Shown here: in pieces, positions 45,691-54,658 of the stretch
How positions within the stretch are numbered: position 1 is the first letter of the stretch
Layout: each line of letters starts with the position of its first letter
Assembly: GCA_029260615.1 (NCBI GenBank)
Contig: JAJDCX010000064.1
Coordinates: forward strand, 1-56,805
Source: Phycisphaeraceae bacterium
GTDB lineage: Bacteria > Planctomycetota > Phycisphaerae > Phycisphaerales > Phycisphaeraceae
Direction of reading: 5' to 3'
DNA length: 56,805 nucleotides
The notes under the pieces: model-generated
Database searches by the model: none
Told to the model about the DNA's origin: nothing
What the model saw: the letters and a program-made list of their open reading frames with translations, nothing else
Program-made: the position numbers and the translations under genes

Positions 45691-46686
45691 CTACCCGTCC
45701 CCATACCCGTCTGGGTTCGCCTTAAACCATCCCCACGCCGTCTCGATCGTCTGCTTGATATCCGTAATCTTCGCCGACCAGCCCAGCTCGTTTTTGATCT
45801 TGTCCGCATTCGCATAAAGCATCGGCGGGTCGCCCGCCCGGCGGGGGCCTTGGTCCGCGGTAATGGCGTGCCCGGTCACCTCACGGGCCGCGTCGATCAG
45901 TTCTTTTACGCTGCGACCCTGACCAATCCCAAGGTTGTAGTGTCTCTGATCCCCGGGCTTAAGCGCATCCATCACCACCACGTGTGCATCCACCAGATCC
46001 TCCACATGGATGTAGTCCCGCACACACGTCCCGTCCGGCGTGTCGTAATTATCGCCAAACACCGTCACCTTCGGCACCTTCCCAAGCGCCACATTCAACA
46101 ACACCGGGATGATATGGGTCTCCGGCTCGTGGTCCTCCCCGATCGACCCGTCGCTTGCGCTCCCCGCCACATTGAAGTAACGCAACGCCGCATACGCAAA
46201 GTCCTTGTTCGCCGCCGCGTAATCGATCAACACACGCTCGACAAACAGCTTGGACCAACCATAAGGGTTGATCGGCTTCTGCGGCATCGTCTCAACGATC
46301 GGCATCGATTCCGGCTCCCCGTAAGTCGCACACGTCGAACTGAATACAAGCCGGTTAACACCCTCGGCATCCATCGCACGCAATAGGCTCACCGTCCCCC
46401 CCGTGTTGTTGTCGTAGTAGGTCAAAGGCTCATTCACCGATTCCCCGACATACGCCAGCGCCGCAAAGTGCATCACGCACTCAATCTTGTGTTCCACCAA
46501 CGCAGCACGCACCAAGTCCGTCTGCCTAAGATCCACCTCGATCAACGGCACACCCTCAGGCACCGCCGCGCGATGTCCCCGGCAAAGATTGTCAAGCACC
46601 GCCACACCATGCCCACCCGCAAGCAGACGCCGAACCGCGTGTGACCCGATATACCCAGCGCCGCCTGTCACCAATACATTCATCAT
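45691..46686 (-). CDS. galE: UDP-glucose 4-epimerase
   Basis: 331 residues of the extended short-chain dehydrogenase family. The NAD-binding motif is GGAGYIGS (8-15), the catalytic Ser/Thr region FSSTCATYG (115-123), and Tyr142-x3-Lys146 (YGWSK). It interconverts UDP-glucose and UDP-galactose for envelope glycans. Two ATGs lie at the start (46686 and 46683). A hairpin sits ten bases upstream of the start. Confidence 0.95.
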   Translation of the reverse strand: MMNVLVTGGAGYIGSHAVRRLLAGGHGVAVLDNLCRGHRAAVPEGVPLIEVDLRQTDLVRAALVEHKIECVMHFAALAYVGESVNEPLTYYDNNTGGTVSLLRAMDAEGVNRLVFSSTCATYGEPESMPIVETMPQKPINPYGWSKLFVERVLIDYAAANKDFAYAALRYFNVAGSASDGSIGEDHEPETHIIPVLLNVALGKVPKVTVFGDNYDTPDGTCVRDYIHVEDLVDAHVVVMDALKPGDQRHYNLGIGQGRSVKELIDAAREVTGHAITADQGPRRAGDPPMLYANADKIKNELGWSAKITDIKQTIETAWGWFKANPDGYGDG

Positions 46687-46695
46687 TCACTCCAT

Positions 46696-46714
46696 GTGCG
46701 GCAAGATGCCGCAC
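46696..46714 (-). promoter_or_regulatory. Leader hairpin of galE
   Basis: Perfect 8-bp stem GTGCGGCA/TGCCGCAC with a three-base loop directly before the galE ribosome region (GGAGTGA). A second hairpin, GCCCCACC/GGCGGGGC with one mismatch (46722-46742), lies upstream of it and may end the preceding gene's transcript. Confidence 0.45.
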
Positions 46715-46774
46715 CTATATAGCCCCACCATCCTGGCGGGGCTTCTTGTCTACACAGGTCTGCCCGGCCAACTT

Positions 46775-47875
46775 CTATCCATCCCCAGACCCCGCCGCCG
46801 TTCCTTTTTTGCCTCCCCCAACCCGATCAACCAGCAGCGTAACAAAAATACCGATCACGATCAGGCCGACCGAAGAACCCGCCTGCACCACGCTCGGTGT
46901 GAAGACCTCGGTTGGGTAATCCTCGAAATCAACGGGCTCGCGAGTATCCTTGTAGACATACGTGGTGGTGACCGGGTCACCTGCCTTCTCCGGGATCGAG
47001 GATCCCAACGTGATTGTGCGCCCCTTAATGACCGAGCCCACCTCTGGCTGAGTATTGATCTGCTGGAACGGCCAAAGCCCAACCACCGCGCCCAACAACA
47101 AACCAAGCAGCACCCCAAGCGTAGGCTTCTCGCACCGCCTTAGCAGCAGCCGAAGCACGTTACTCACCACGACGACACCGACCACCACACCGACCCCCAC
47201 GGGCAGGATCACGTTCAATGCCGGGTCCATCAGTGCGTTAAAATCACCCGCCTTCGCCGCGTCCTTCGCCAGTGAGACGCCGCTTAAAATCGGCACATAC
47301 ACCCCAAGCACCAGCAGCAGATACCCGCCGCTAACCCCCGGCAAAATCATCGCACTCGCCCCCGCAACCCCCGCGAAAAACATCATCAACAAACCCGCCC
47401 GCTCCGCGCCACCGCCCCCGTTCATCTGGAAGTACGCCAGCGCACTCATCGCCACAAACCCGCATAGTGCTGCTACCCACACGTCCGCCCCCGGCCGTCC
47501 ACCGATCAGTCGCCAGACGACCGGCAGCCCCCCGAGCGTCAGCCCGATGAACAAGCTGTACATGATCCAACGATGATGCACCACCAAGTCTTTCACCGGC
47601 CCAGCGAACAGTACGATCGCCAGTAACGCCGACACCACCACCGACCCAAGCAACAACAGCGAAGCCTTGCGGAACTTCAAGGTCGTGACCTCGCCGATCG
47701 CGTTGATAAACCTCGGATACACCCCCGCCGCCAGCAACATCGTCCCACCGCTGATCCCCGGCACCAGGTTCGCCAACCCCATCAGCACACCCCCAATCGC
47801 ACCACGCACCGCAAGCAACGGCAGTGGGGGGGTATCGTTGTCAGGCGAGGGTCGGCTTCGCTTCGGTTCTTGCAT
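46775..47875 (-). CDS. DUF368 / PopT-type undecaprenyl-phosphate transporter
   Basis: 366 residues with about nine membrane segments. The family signature GVLMGLANLVPGISGGTMLL (about 29-48) and its repeat MILPGVSGGYLLLVLGVY (about 200) are clear. DUF368 proteins were recently shown in other bacteria to recycle undecaprenyl phosphate across the inner membrane. A C-terminal insertion (SSIPEKAGDPVTTTYVYKD, about 290-330) before the last helix is unusual. The gene is next to galE, which fits an envelope glycan context. Confidence 0.87.
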   Translation of the reverse strand: MQEPKRSRPSPDNDTPPLPLLAVRGAIGGVLMGLANLVPGISGGTMLLAAGVYPRFINAIGEVTTLKFRKASLLLLGSVVVSALLAIVLFAGPVKDLVVHHRWIMYSLFIGLTLGGLPVVWRLIGGRPGADVWVAALCGFVAMSALAYFQMNGGGGAERAGLLMMFFAGVAGASAMILPGVSGGYLLLVLGVYVPILSGVSLAKDAAKAGDFNALMDPALNVILPVGVGVVVGVVVVSNVLRLLLRRCEKPTLGVLLGLLLGAVVGLWPFQQINTQPEVGSVIKGRTITLGSSIPEKAGDPVTTTYVYKDTREPVDFEDYPTEVFTPSVVQAGSSVGLIVIGIFVTLLVDRVGGGKKGTAAGSGDG

Positions 47876-47981
47876 ATCGAAAATCGTCGATCAACGGGGT
47901 TTGCCGGACGTGGTCAAGTGAATTTCATACCGATCCAAGTCAACGCCCGGCCTCGCCCGCTATACCTGTTGCGGACACACA

Positions 47982-49811
47982 CTAAATCGAAGGCTCACCA
48001 TCAATCTCTTCCTTCTTCGCCTTGTAAGGCTTCATCTCTCCCGACTTAAGCCGACGTACATAATCCTTCGTCAGCTTCGCAACCTTCGGCGACAGGATCA
48101 CCATCCCAATAATATTCGGGTACGCCATCGATAGGATCAATAGGTCGGTGAAGTCCAGCACGTTGGCGAGGCTCACCACCGGGCCGATCACGATGAACGA
48201 CAGGAACACAATCCTAAACGGCCAGATCCCCGCCTTCCCAAACAGATACTCGCTGGCCCGTTCCCCGTAGTAGCTCCACGAGATCATCGTCGAGTACGCG
48301 AACACGAACACCGCAAAACACAACAGGATCGGCATGAACCCGTGCAGCGTGCCGAACGCCTCCGCCGTCATCGCCGCGCCCCGTGTCCAGCCAGCGGTAT
48401 CGCCCAGCACCGATTCCTCGAACTGCCCTTGTGTAATCAGGATTGTCAACGCCGTCATCGTGCAGACCACGATCGTGTCGATGAACGGGCCGATCATCGC
48501 GACCACGCCTTCGCGTACCGGCTCATCCGTCTTCGCCGCCGAGTGTGCGATCGCCGCCGAGCCCAGCCCCGCCTCATTGGAGAACGCGCCACGCTTCAGA
48601 CCGATCACAAAAACCGCCATCAGCCCGCCCCAACCCGCGGCCTTGAGGTTGAACGCATTCACGAAGATTGATTTAAACAACGCCGGCACAGCTTGGTAAT
48701 TGGTCAGCAAAATCAGTACGCACACCACGCAATAAAACACACACATCAAAGGCACGATCCGGCAAGTCACCTCACCGATCCGCTTGATCCCCCCGACTAT
48801 CACCAGGCCGACCAGGAACGCCATCGTCACCCCGACCACCCAGGCGTAGCTCTTGTCACCATCCAGCATGACCCACGACACGATCTCCGCGGTCTGGTTG
48901 GCCTGGAACATGTTGCCCCCGCCAAGCGCCCCCATGATGGCGAAGAACGCGAACGAGATCGCCAGCAGTTTCCCAAGCGGCCAGCCGATCACGTCCCCCA
49001 GCATGTCACGCATCCCACGGTCCAGATACAGCATAGGCCCCCCGAGGATATGCTCAGTCTTCTTGCCCTCCGGCTCGACACGACGATACACCTGCGCCAG
49101 CGTGCACGATGAAAACTTCGAGCACATCCCAAACACCGCCACCACCCACATCCAGAACACCGCCCCGGGCCCGCCCTGGCTGATCGCGATCGCCACACCC
49201 GCAATATTTCCAAGCCCCACCGTGGCCGACAGCGCCGACGTCAACGCCTGGAAGTGTGTGATTTCACCGTGGTCATCCGGGTTGTCGTATTTCCCCCGGA
49301 TCACCGCGATACTGTGGAAGAACAGCCGGAAGTTGATGAATCCAAACCGGAAGGTGAAAAAGACCGCACCGGCAAGCAGCAGCACAATGATCAACGGCAC
49401 CGGCACGTCTTCAGTCACCGCCTTGCCATCGTCACCCAACACAGCCTTCCCGTCGGCGTCGATCAGTTCCTTCTGAAAAGCCCCGCCCGAAATATCGACA
49501 AACAGGACCGGTGCGATCAAGCCATTGACCGTGCCGAACGCATCATCCAGTTTCTTTTCGATCGAGTCATCCTCGACCGACGCCTCTCCCACGTCCACCT
49601 TTATGCCTACGGTCACCTTCACATCGACGAGGGACTCCGTTTCTCCGTCATGGACCATCTCCACCTCAACGACCGGTGCCCCCGCTTCCACTTCTTCCGG
49701 TGAACTACCTGAATCCTGCGCCATCACCGGCAACGGCATCGCCATTACGATCAGGCAGGTCAGTTGTGTGAAAAATCTAATCCGTAACGGGCGGAAGCGG
49801 GTGACGTTCAA
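47982..49811 (-). CDS. Sodium:alanine symporter family (AGCS) protein
   Basis: 609 residues. TTG 49811 is chosen because AGGAG lies seven bases upstream; longer forms from 49889 add unlikely residues. A signal peptide (about 1-32, PVMAQ) and an acidic exported region of about 95 residues precede the transporter domain, an unusual addition. The core has TVGLGNIAGVAIAISQGGPGAVFWMW and KRGAFSNEAGLGSAAIAHSA, AGCS hallmarks. It should import an amino acid with sodium. Confidence 0.9.
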   Translation of the reverse strand: MNVTRFRPLRIRFFTQLTCLIVMAMPLPVMAQDSGSSPEEVEAGAPVVEVEMVHDGETESLVDVKVTVGIKVDVGEASVEDDSIEKKLDDAFGTVNGLIAPVLFVDISGGAFQKELIDADGKAVLGDDGKAVTEDVPVPLIIVLLLAGAVFFTFRFGFINFRLFFHSIAVIRGKYDNPDDHGEITHFQALTSALSATVGLGNIAGVAIAISQGGPGAVFWMWVVAVFGMCSKFSSCTLAQVYRRVEPEGKKTEHILGGPMLYLDRGMRDMLGDVIGWPLGKLLAISFAFFAIMGALGGGNMFQANQTAEIVSWVMLDGDKSYAWVVGVTMAFLVGLVIVGGIKRIGEVTCRIVPLMCVFYCVVCVLILLTNYQAVPALFKSIFVNAFNLKAAGWGGLMAVFVIGLKRGAFSNEAGLGSAAIAHSAAKTDEPVREGVVAMIGPFIDTIVVCTMTALTILITQGQFEESVLGDTAGWTRGAAMTAEAFGTLHGFMPILLCFAVFVFAYSTMISWSYYGERASEYLFGKAGIWPFRIVFLSFIVIGPVVSLANVLDFTDLLILSMAYPNIIGMVILSPKVAKLTKDYVRRLKSGEMKPYKAKKEEIDGEPSI

Positions 49812-49885
49812 AGTCCGTCTCCTGGATGATGAAATGAAGTTGAATCGGACGCCCAACCCCCCGTATATCTTTCCCCGGGCCCCAA

Positions 49886-50530
49886 TCAATCAGCCCTCAC
49901 AAACCTTGGCACCCCCAACGACTCGCTCACCGCGATGTTAACCCGGCGGACCGCATCAATGATCCCCTCGTCGTCCCGCTTCGCGTTGAACCGTCCACGC
50001 AGGATCGAAGGCCCAAGCGTGTCTTGGAAATCACCACTCTTGTCCGCCAGGCTCATCGTGGCCTGCCAGATATTCGCTTGGAGAACCGCGCCGCCCGTCT
50101 CATTCTCCGGGTAAAGGAACCCGCCGCCGGAGTAGATGCCGACTTGCTTCTTTGCTGTCCCGGAGGCAGGGTCACTTAATTCCCCCGAGCCACTTTGGAA
50201 CACGATGTACTGCACGGTCGCGTTGGTCGCTGTCTCGTCAAGCGGGGTGGACGCGGCCTTGGGCTTCCAGAACATCCGCACGATCAACGCACGCTTGAGG
50301 TTGTCCCTGGGCCCCTCGGTCAGCAGCACCGTAAGCACACTGGGCCCGTCCAGACTGTAAATACCCGTGTCAAACCCCCCGATCGCGATGTCTTGGGGGT
50401 TGGCCCGGCTCTGGATATGCAGGTCGCCGTCGTGCGGGTCTGACCCGGTAGCGCATCCAAACGACACGGCCAAGAACAGTGTCAGGACGATCAGCTTCCA
50501 TGCCGGTTGTACAAGTGTCGTTGGCGTCAT
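49886..50530 (-). CDS. Lipoprotein of unknown function
   Basis: 214 residues. Signal peptide with lipobox SFGC (Cys about 26). The rest is a globular beta-rich domain, with SVLTVLLTEGPRDNLKRALIVRMFWKP in the first half and a helical C terminus (DAVRRVNIAVSESLGVP). No family recognised. Its ATG overlaps the stop of the upstream amidohydrolase-like gene by four bases, so the two are coupled. Confidence 0.75.
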   Translation of the reverse strand: MTPTTLVQPAWKLIVLTLFLAVSFGCATGSDPHDGDLHIQSRANPQDIAIGGFDTGIYSLDGPSVLTVLLTEGPRDNLKRALIVRMFWKPKAASTPLDETATNATVQYIVFQSGSGELSDPASGTAKKQVGIYSGGGFLYPENETGGAVLQANIWQATMSLADKSGDFQDTLGPSILRGRFNAKRDDEGIIDAVRRVNIAVSESLGVPRFVRAD

Positions 50531-51459
50531 GCCGAGTCCGCGTCCTTGAATGAGTGTGCCGAGGGGATTTTCATCGTCTCATGCGCAGGTGGGGCTGTCG
50601 GGTCATCCACATCACCAGACGGACGCAGCCCCAGGCACGCCAGTGTGTCACGCTCAATGATCGAACGCAACTGCTCCCGCGGGATGCTAGGCAACGGTGT
50701 GCCCTGCGTAAACGTGTTGATCGAATAGATCGAAACGATCGCGTCTTCGGGCCTGCAGAACGGGTAGTTGCTCCCAAACAGAATACGCCCGGTCGCGTCC
50801 TGCTGGTGCGCCAAGATCAATGCGTTATACAACTGCCACGGCCGAGTCGACAGATCCGACAGGTCCGCGTACACCGTCGGGTGCTTATCGATCAGCGTCA
50901 AACACTGATGCACCCAGGGATCACCCAGTGACGAAACAACAATCTTCAATTCAGGGAACGTCCGCGCCACTTCGTCCAACAGGTACGGCTGCGCAAACTC
51001 CAGCTTCGCATCACGCGCCAACAACGTCGCCGACTCAAACAGCACCGGCACATTCATCGCCTGACAGGCTTCATACAACTCCATCGCCCGGGTGTCGCAT
51101 GGATGACACGCCTGCGCAGCCGGGCTCACCGTCACCGCGACCAGCCCCAACTCATGCGCACGTTCCAAACTCTTCACCCCGTCACCCCGCGTCGGATCAA
51201 TCCCAGCAACTCCCCGATACTTCCCCGGGTCTTTGCACACATAGCTGGCGACTTGCTCATGCGAGATCGAAGCACCCAGATAATCGCTATCGAACCCCAG
51301 AATCAGAGCATTACGCACCGGGTGCATCGCCTCGTGATGAGCATCCGGCGACGCATCGGGTCGCTGCCAGGGCTTGGTCGGCCGACGACGCAGAGTCTCC
51401 TCCGCACGCCCAAGCTGGTCCGCGTTGTCCCAGACCCGGGTATGCACATCAACAATCAT
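50527..51459 (-). CDS. Amidohydrolase-2-fold protein with lost metal ligands
   Basis: 310 residues. GGAGG eight bases upstream fixes ATG 51459. The order of blocks matches Amidohydro_2: IVDVHTRVW at the start, GVAGIDPTRGDGVKSLERA, NVPVLFESA, FPELKIVVSSLGDPW and ILFGSNYPF. At each usual metal or catalytic position the residue differs: HxH is HTR, the strand-5 His is Glu/Ser, the AHLG-type His is Ser, and GSD is GSN. The fold is probably kept without catalysis. It overlaps the downstream lipoprotein gene. Confidence 0.8.
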   Translation of the reverse strand: MIVDVHTRVWDNADQLGRAEETLRRRPTKPWQRPDASPDAHHEAMHPVRNALILGFDSDYLGASISHEQVASYVCKDPGKYRGVAGIDPTRGDGVKSLERAHELGLVAVTVSPAAQACHPCDTRAMELYEACQAMNVPVLFESATLLARDAKLEFAQPYLLDEVARTFPELKIVVSSLGDPWVHQCLTLIDKHPTVYADLSDLSTRPWQLYNALILAHQQDATGRILFGSNYPFCRPEDAIVSIYSINTFTQGTPLPSIPREQLRSIIERDTLACLGLRPSGDVDDPTAPPAHETMKIPSAHSFKDADSA

Positions 51460-51721
51460 GACGGCTGCCTCCGGCAGAAAAACTAAACCACGGGCCGGCG
51501 TCCGCCAACCCCGCTTGGGTGAGTCCATTCATCCATCCATCCTACCCGCACCCACGTTTGAGTACCAAACCCACCTGGCCTCACTCGTATCCTTTATAAC
51601 CCCCAAGGCACCCTTGGATCCCACGTTCTTATCATCCTGGGTACAGCAGCTAGGGTAACCCACAGGATATTTCCAGATGCCCCTTTTGCCGTCCCGCATC
51701 GATGATCCGCCCATCTAAAGC

Positions 51722-51750
51722 TTGACAATCATCACCCCCGCAAGTATTCT
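51722..51750 (+). promoter_or_regulatory. Sigma-70 promoter of the symporter gene
   Basis: TTGACA (perfect, 51722-51727) and TATTCT (51745-51750) lie 17 bases apart. Transcription would start near 51757, giving a leader of about 197 bases. Confidence 0.65.
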
Positions 51751-51778
51751 CATTCGATGAAAAATTAAACCGTTGGTC

Positions 51779-51858
51779 GTCCCTCCATGACAAATCTATT
51801 GGGGTTGGAGGACCGGGGGTACCGGGGGAGCAGGGGGAGAGGTGATGCTCAGCAGGGG
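51779..51858 (+). promoter_or_regulatory. Structured, G-rich leader of the symporter mRNA
   Basis: GTCCCTCCA (51779-51787) pairs with TTGGAGGAC (51805-51813) with one bulge. GGGG (51801-51804), GGGGG (51815-51819, 51824-51828, 51833-51837) and GGGG (51855-51858) follow, three of them in a 9-base period, and could form a G-quadruplex. I could not match it to a known riboswitch. Confidence 0.4.
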
Positions 51859-51953
51859 AGGGCGACTGCAACGCTTGGTCCAGACCGGGCTAGCGGGTCT
51901 AATACCAACTCGGTGCCCGTTGTGCGGGTGTCTGCCATTTAAAGGTCTGATTG

Positions 51954-54401
51954 ATGCCAACACTAACCTTGCCCGGCCTTGAAACCCTGGACTGGGCGAT
52001 CATCGCCGCATTCTTCGCGGTAACCCTGGGCATCGGCCTGTACTTCTCCCGCCGCGCCAAGTCCAGCCTCGCCGATTACTTCGTCGCAGGCCGAAAAATG
52101 ACCTGGTGGGTCGCCGGCACCTCCATCGTCGCCACCAGCTTCGCCGCCGACACCCCCTTGGTCTTCGCCGGCTGGTCCCGGACGCTCGGACTTGAGCGCC
52201 ACTGGTTCTGGTGGGGTGGCGTTAGCGGGATGATGCTTTGCACCTTCTTCTTCGCACGGCTCTGGCGCCGTGCCAATCTCTTAACCGATGTCGAGTTCAC
52301 AGAATTACGTTATTCCGGGGCTCCCGCCGCTGGCCTACGGATGTTCCACGCGCTATACCGATCCATCATCGCTAACACCCTGGTGATGGGTTGGGTCACC
52401 CTGGCGATGGTTAAGATCCTCGAAGTCACGCTCGACATCCCCTCGTTGGTTTTCGTGCATGGCCAGTGGCTCCCCGAATTCCTTCCCAAGGGTGTCGAAC
52501 TGGCATCGGTGATCGATCCGGCAACGATCTTGAACATACCCGTCTACGGAGCAGCGATCATCTCCGCCAAAGCGACCGGGATCATCGTCTGCTTCGGTGT
52601 CGCCGCCGGTTATAGCACGGTGTCCGGTCTTTGGGGGGTTATGGCGACCGATGTCTTTCAGTTCTGCCTGGCGATGACCGGGACCATCATCCTGATGTTC
52701 ATCGTATTCGCGGTCGTCGATGGCCCGCGCAACATGGTGGACAAAGCCACCGATGCGGTCAATAGCGGCATCGTCCACAACAAGGCCCCCATCGATCGGC
52801 AGGCCTTAAGCAGAAACAAACTGCTTGAGGCTCTTGATGATGACACCGACATGCTCGATCAGATGATCCAAACGGGTCTGTTCCAAACGGATAATCCCGA
52901 CAAAGCGGGAAACGACGGCGCGGGCCTGCTATGGACGGCGAACGGCCTAAACGAACAACAGATCCAAGGCCAATTCGAAGGCTTTGGCCTGGATGACCAG
53001 ACCGTCGAACGTCTTGTAGCGCTGTGGGAATACGCCTACACCATCGAGCGTAAGTCGTTTACTTATTACGACGTGGTGGATCAACTGCTTGAGGCAAGCG
53101 TGTTGATCCAGGATGAATCAGACGAAGATTTACCGCTCGAATACCTGCGTTTCCCAGACATCTCTATCACCGAACAGGCGTTGTTAGCCGACCTCGACGC
53201 GGCAGGCGTTGTCGATAAGAGCGAAACAATGGCGGCTTGGCGTCACGACAAGGTCGCACCGTCCTTTAAAGTCACACACTTTCTGCCACCGTTTGATCTG
53301 CGGGGCGGGGCGTTATTGGCTGTCTGGACTCTGATCGTGTTCCTAGGCATCCAGTGGTGGGCCGGCGGCGAAGGCGGCGGGTTCCTCGCACAACGTCTGT
53401 TCTCCTGCAAGAATGAGAAGCACTCCGTTCTCGCTATGCTCTGGTACAACTTCGCCATGTATGTGCTAAGGCCTTGGCCCTGGATCATTGTGGGGATCGC
53501 TTCACTGTTCCTGGTCCCCGACGTCACTGCATACGGCGCACACTATGACCAAGAGCACGCCTACGTCATCATGCTGATGAAGTACCTCCCCACTGGGCTT
53601 AAGGGCCTTCTGGTTGCGGCACTGATGGCGGCCTACATGTCCACCATATCGACCCACGTCAACTTCGGGGCGTCCTACATCGTCAACGACATTTATAAGC
53701 GCTTCATCAGTCGGCGCGGCAGCGAGCGGTCGTATGTTTTGGTCTCTCAAATCGCCACGATCGCGCTGGCGGTCCTTGCCGGAGTCTGCGCGTTCTATAT
53801 GGAATCTATCGGCGGCGCTTGGCTCACGTACTTCAAATGGATGGCAGGCGTCGGGGTCGTCGTGCTGCTGCGATGGTATTGGTGGCGCGTAAACGCCTAC
53901 GCCGAGATCGCCGCCATGGCCGCTTCCCTGGGGCTGAACTACCTGATCGCGTATACAGAGTGCTTCCAATATATCTTCGGCCTGCTGGGATTGCCCCAGA
54001 ATCTGGTCGGCGAGTATGCCGTGGATTACACCATCATCCTGCTCCTCTCTACCGTCTTCTGGTTTGTCGTCATGCTCCTGACCCCGCCCGAGCCCGAGGA
54101 CCACTTGATCCGGTTCTATGACCGCATCCGTCCCCCCGGCGGATGGAAGAAGATCGCCGCCGCCGCGGGACACCCCAATCACCAGACCGTCGGCTGGATC
54201 GAATGGGCCTCATGGGCGCTGGGCGTCACAGGCCTCTTCTCTATGATCTTCAGCCTAGGCCACGCCTGCTTCGGCCACTACGCCTACGCCGCCGCATTCG
54301 GGGCCTACGGCATCCTCGCCACCGTTCTCATCTTCAAACTCATAGCCAAAATGGACTGGTCCAGCATCACCGATGACAACCCCATAACCAACCCGAATTA
54401 A
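51954..54401 (+). CDS. Sodium:solute symporter (SSS family) with soluble insertion
   Basis: 815 residues from ATG 51954, preceded by AAAGG. The N-terminal half has the SSS pattern (LADYFVAGRKMTWWVAGTSIVATSFAADTP, about 44-72) and membrane segments to about 262. A hydrophilic acidic stretch of about 180 residues (about 262-443) follows, then the remaining helices with LVAALMAAYMSTISTHVNFGASYIVND. Family length is usually 500-600; the insertion accounts for much of the excess. Substrate not determinable. Confidence 0.88.
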   Translation: MPTLTLPGLETLDWAIIAAFFAVTLGIGLYFSRRAKSSLADYFVAGRKMTWWVAGTSIVATSFAADTPLVFAGWSRTLGLERHWFWWGGVSGMMLCTFFFARLWRRANLLTDVEFTELRYSGAPAAGLRMFHALYRSIIANTLVMGWVTLAMVKILEVTLDIPSLVFVHGQWLPEFLPKGVELASVIDPATILNIPVYGAAIISAKATGIIVCFGVAAGYSTVSGLWGVMATDVFQFCLAMTGTIILMFIVFAVVDGPRNMVDKATDAVNSGIVHNKAPIDRQALSRNKLLEALDDDTDMLDQMIQTGLFQTDNPDKAGNDGAGLLWTANGLNEQQIQGQFEGFGLDDQTVERLVALWEYAYTIERKSFTYYDVVDQLLEASVLIQDESDEDLPLEYLRFPDISITEQALLADLDAAGVVDKSETMAAWRHDKVAPSFKVTHFLPPFDLRGGALLAVWTLIVFLGIQWWAGGEGGGFLAQRLFSCKNEKHSVLAMLWYNFAMYVLRPWPWIIVGIASLFLVPDVTAYGAHYDQEHAYVIMLMKYLPTGLKGLLVAALMAAYMSTISTHVNFGASYIVNDIYKRFISRRGSERSYVLVSQIATIALAVLAGVCAFYMESIGGAWLTYFKWMAGVGVVVLLRWYWWRVNAYAEIAAMAASLGLNYLIAYTECFQYIFGLLGLPQNLVGEYAVDYTIILLLSTVFWFVVMLLTPPEPEDHLIRFYDRIRPPGGWKKIAAAAGHPNHQTVGWIEWASWALGVTGLFSMIFSLGHACFGHYAYAAAFGAYGILATVLIFKLIAKMDWSSITDDNPITNPN

Positions 54402-54504
54402 CCCGGCGTCGCGCAGACACAAACAGATGAACTCTGTGAAATACGCCCAACAAAGCCCGCCGATGCAACGCCCCGGTGCTTCGGTGGGGTATGCAATAGG
54501 ATCA

Positions 54505-54591
54505 ACAGGGATGAACGCAGCTAACCGCTGAAACATAGCAACCAGCAAAGCGCAGGCAAAAGACACGCCGCACCACAGCGTTCATCCTTGT
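54505..54591. repeat. Inverted repeat downstream of the symporter gene
   Basis: ACAGGGATGAACGC (54505-54518) is matched by GCGTTCATCCTTGT (54578-54591), 13 of 14 complementary, around about 60 bases. A small hairpin GCCCCGGTGC-TTCG-type stem lies at about 54467-54490. The 257-base gap between the symporter and gcvH contains no gene I can support. Confidence 0.55.
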
Positions 54592-54607
54592 CATTCACAT
54601 TCTTTCC

Positions 54608-54658
54608 AACCCCCGAAACACGACCCCCGTAACCCGACCCCCGATACCCGCCCCTACA
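54608..54658. repeat. C-rich heptamer array next to the gcvH stop
   Basis: In-phase units AACCCCC/GAAACAC/GACCCCC/GTAACCC/GACCCCC/GATACCC/GCCCCTA end at the gcvH stop codon. Alternate units are more alike, giving a 14-base superperiod. On the - strand this is G-rich 3' sequence of the gcvH transcript. Confidence 0.75.

Larger units (their letters stand above)
51460..51953. other. Gap between divergent genes with promoter and structured leader
   Basis: A 494-base gap between the amidohydrolase-like gene and the symporter gene. The left half has no gene I can support; it contains a small CCAAGG/CCTTGG hairpin at about 51602-51616. The right half holds the promoter at 51722-51750 and a leader of about 197 bases with a hairpin and G-rich runs. 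Confidence 0.6.

Noticed and set aside
51757..51953. Glycine riboswitch before the symporter
   Set aside because: The conserved glycine aptamer segments could not be found; only generic stems and G runs are visible.
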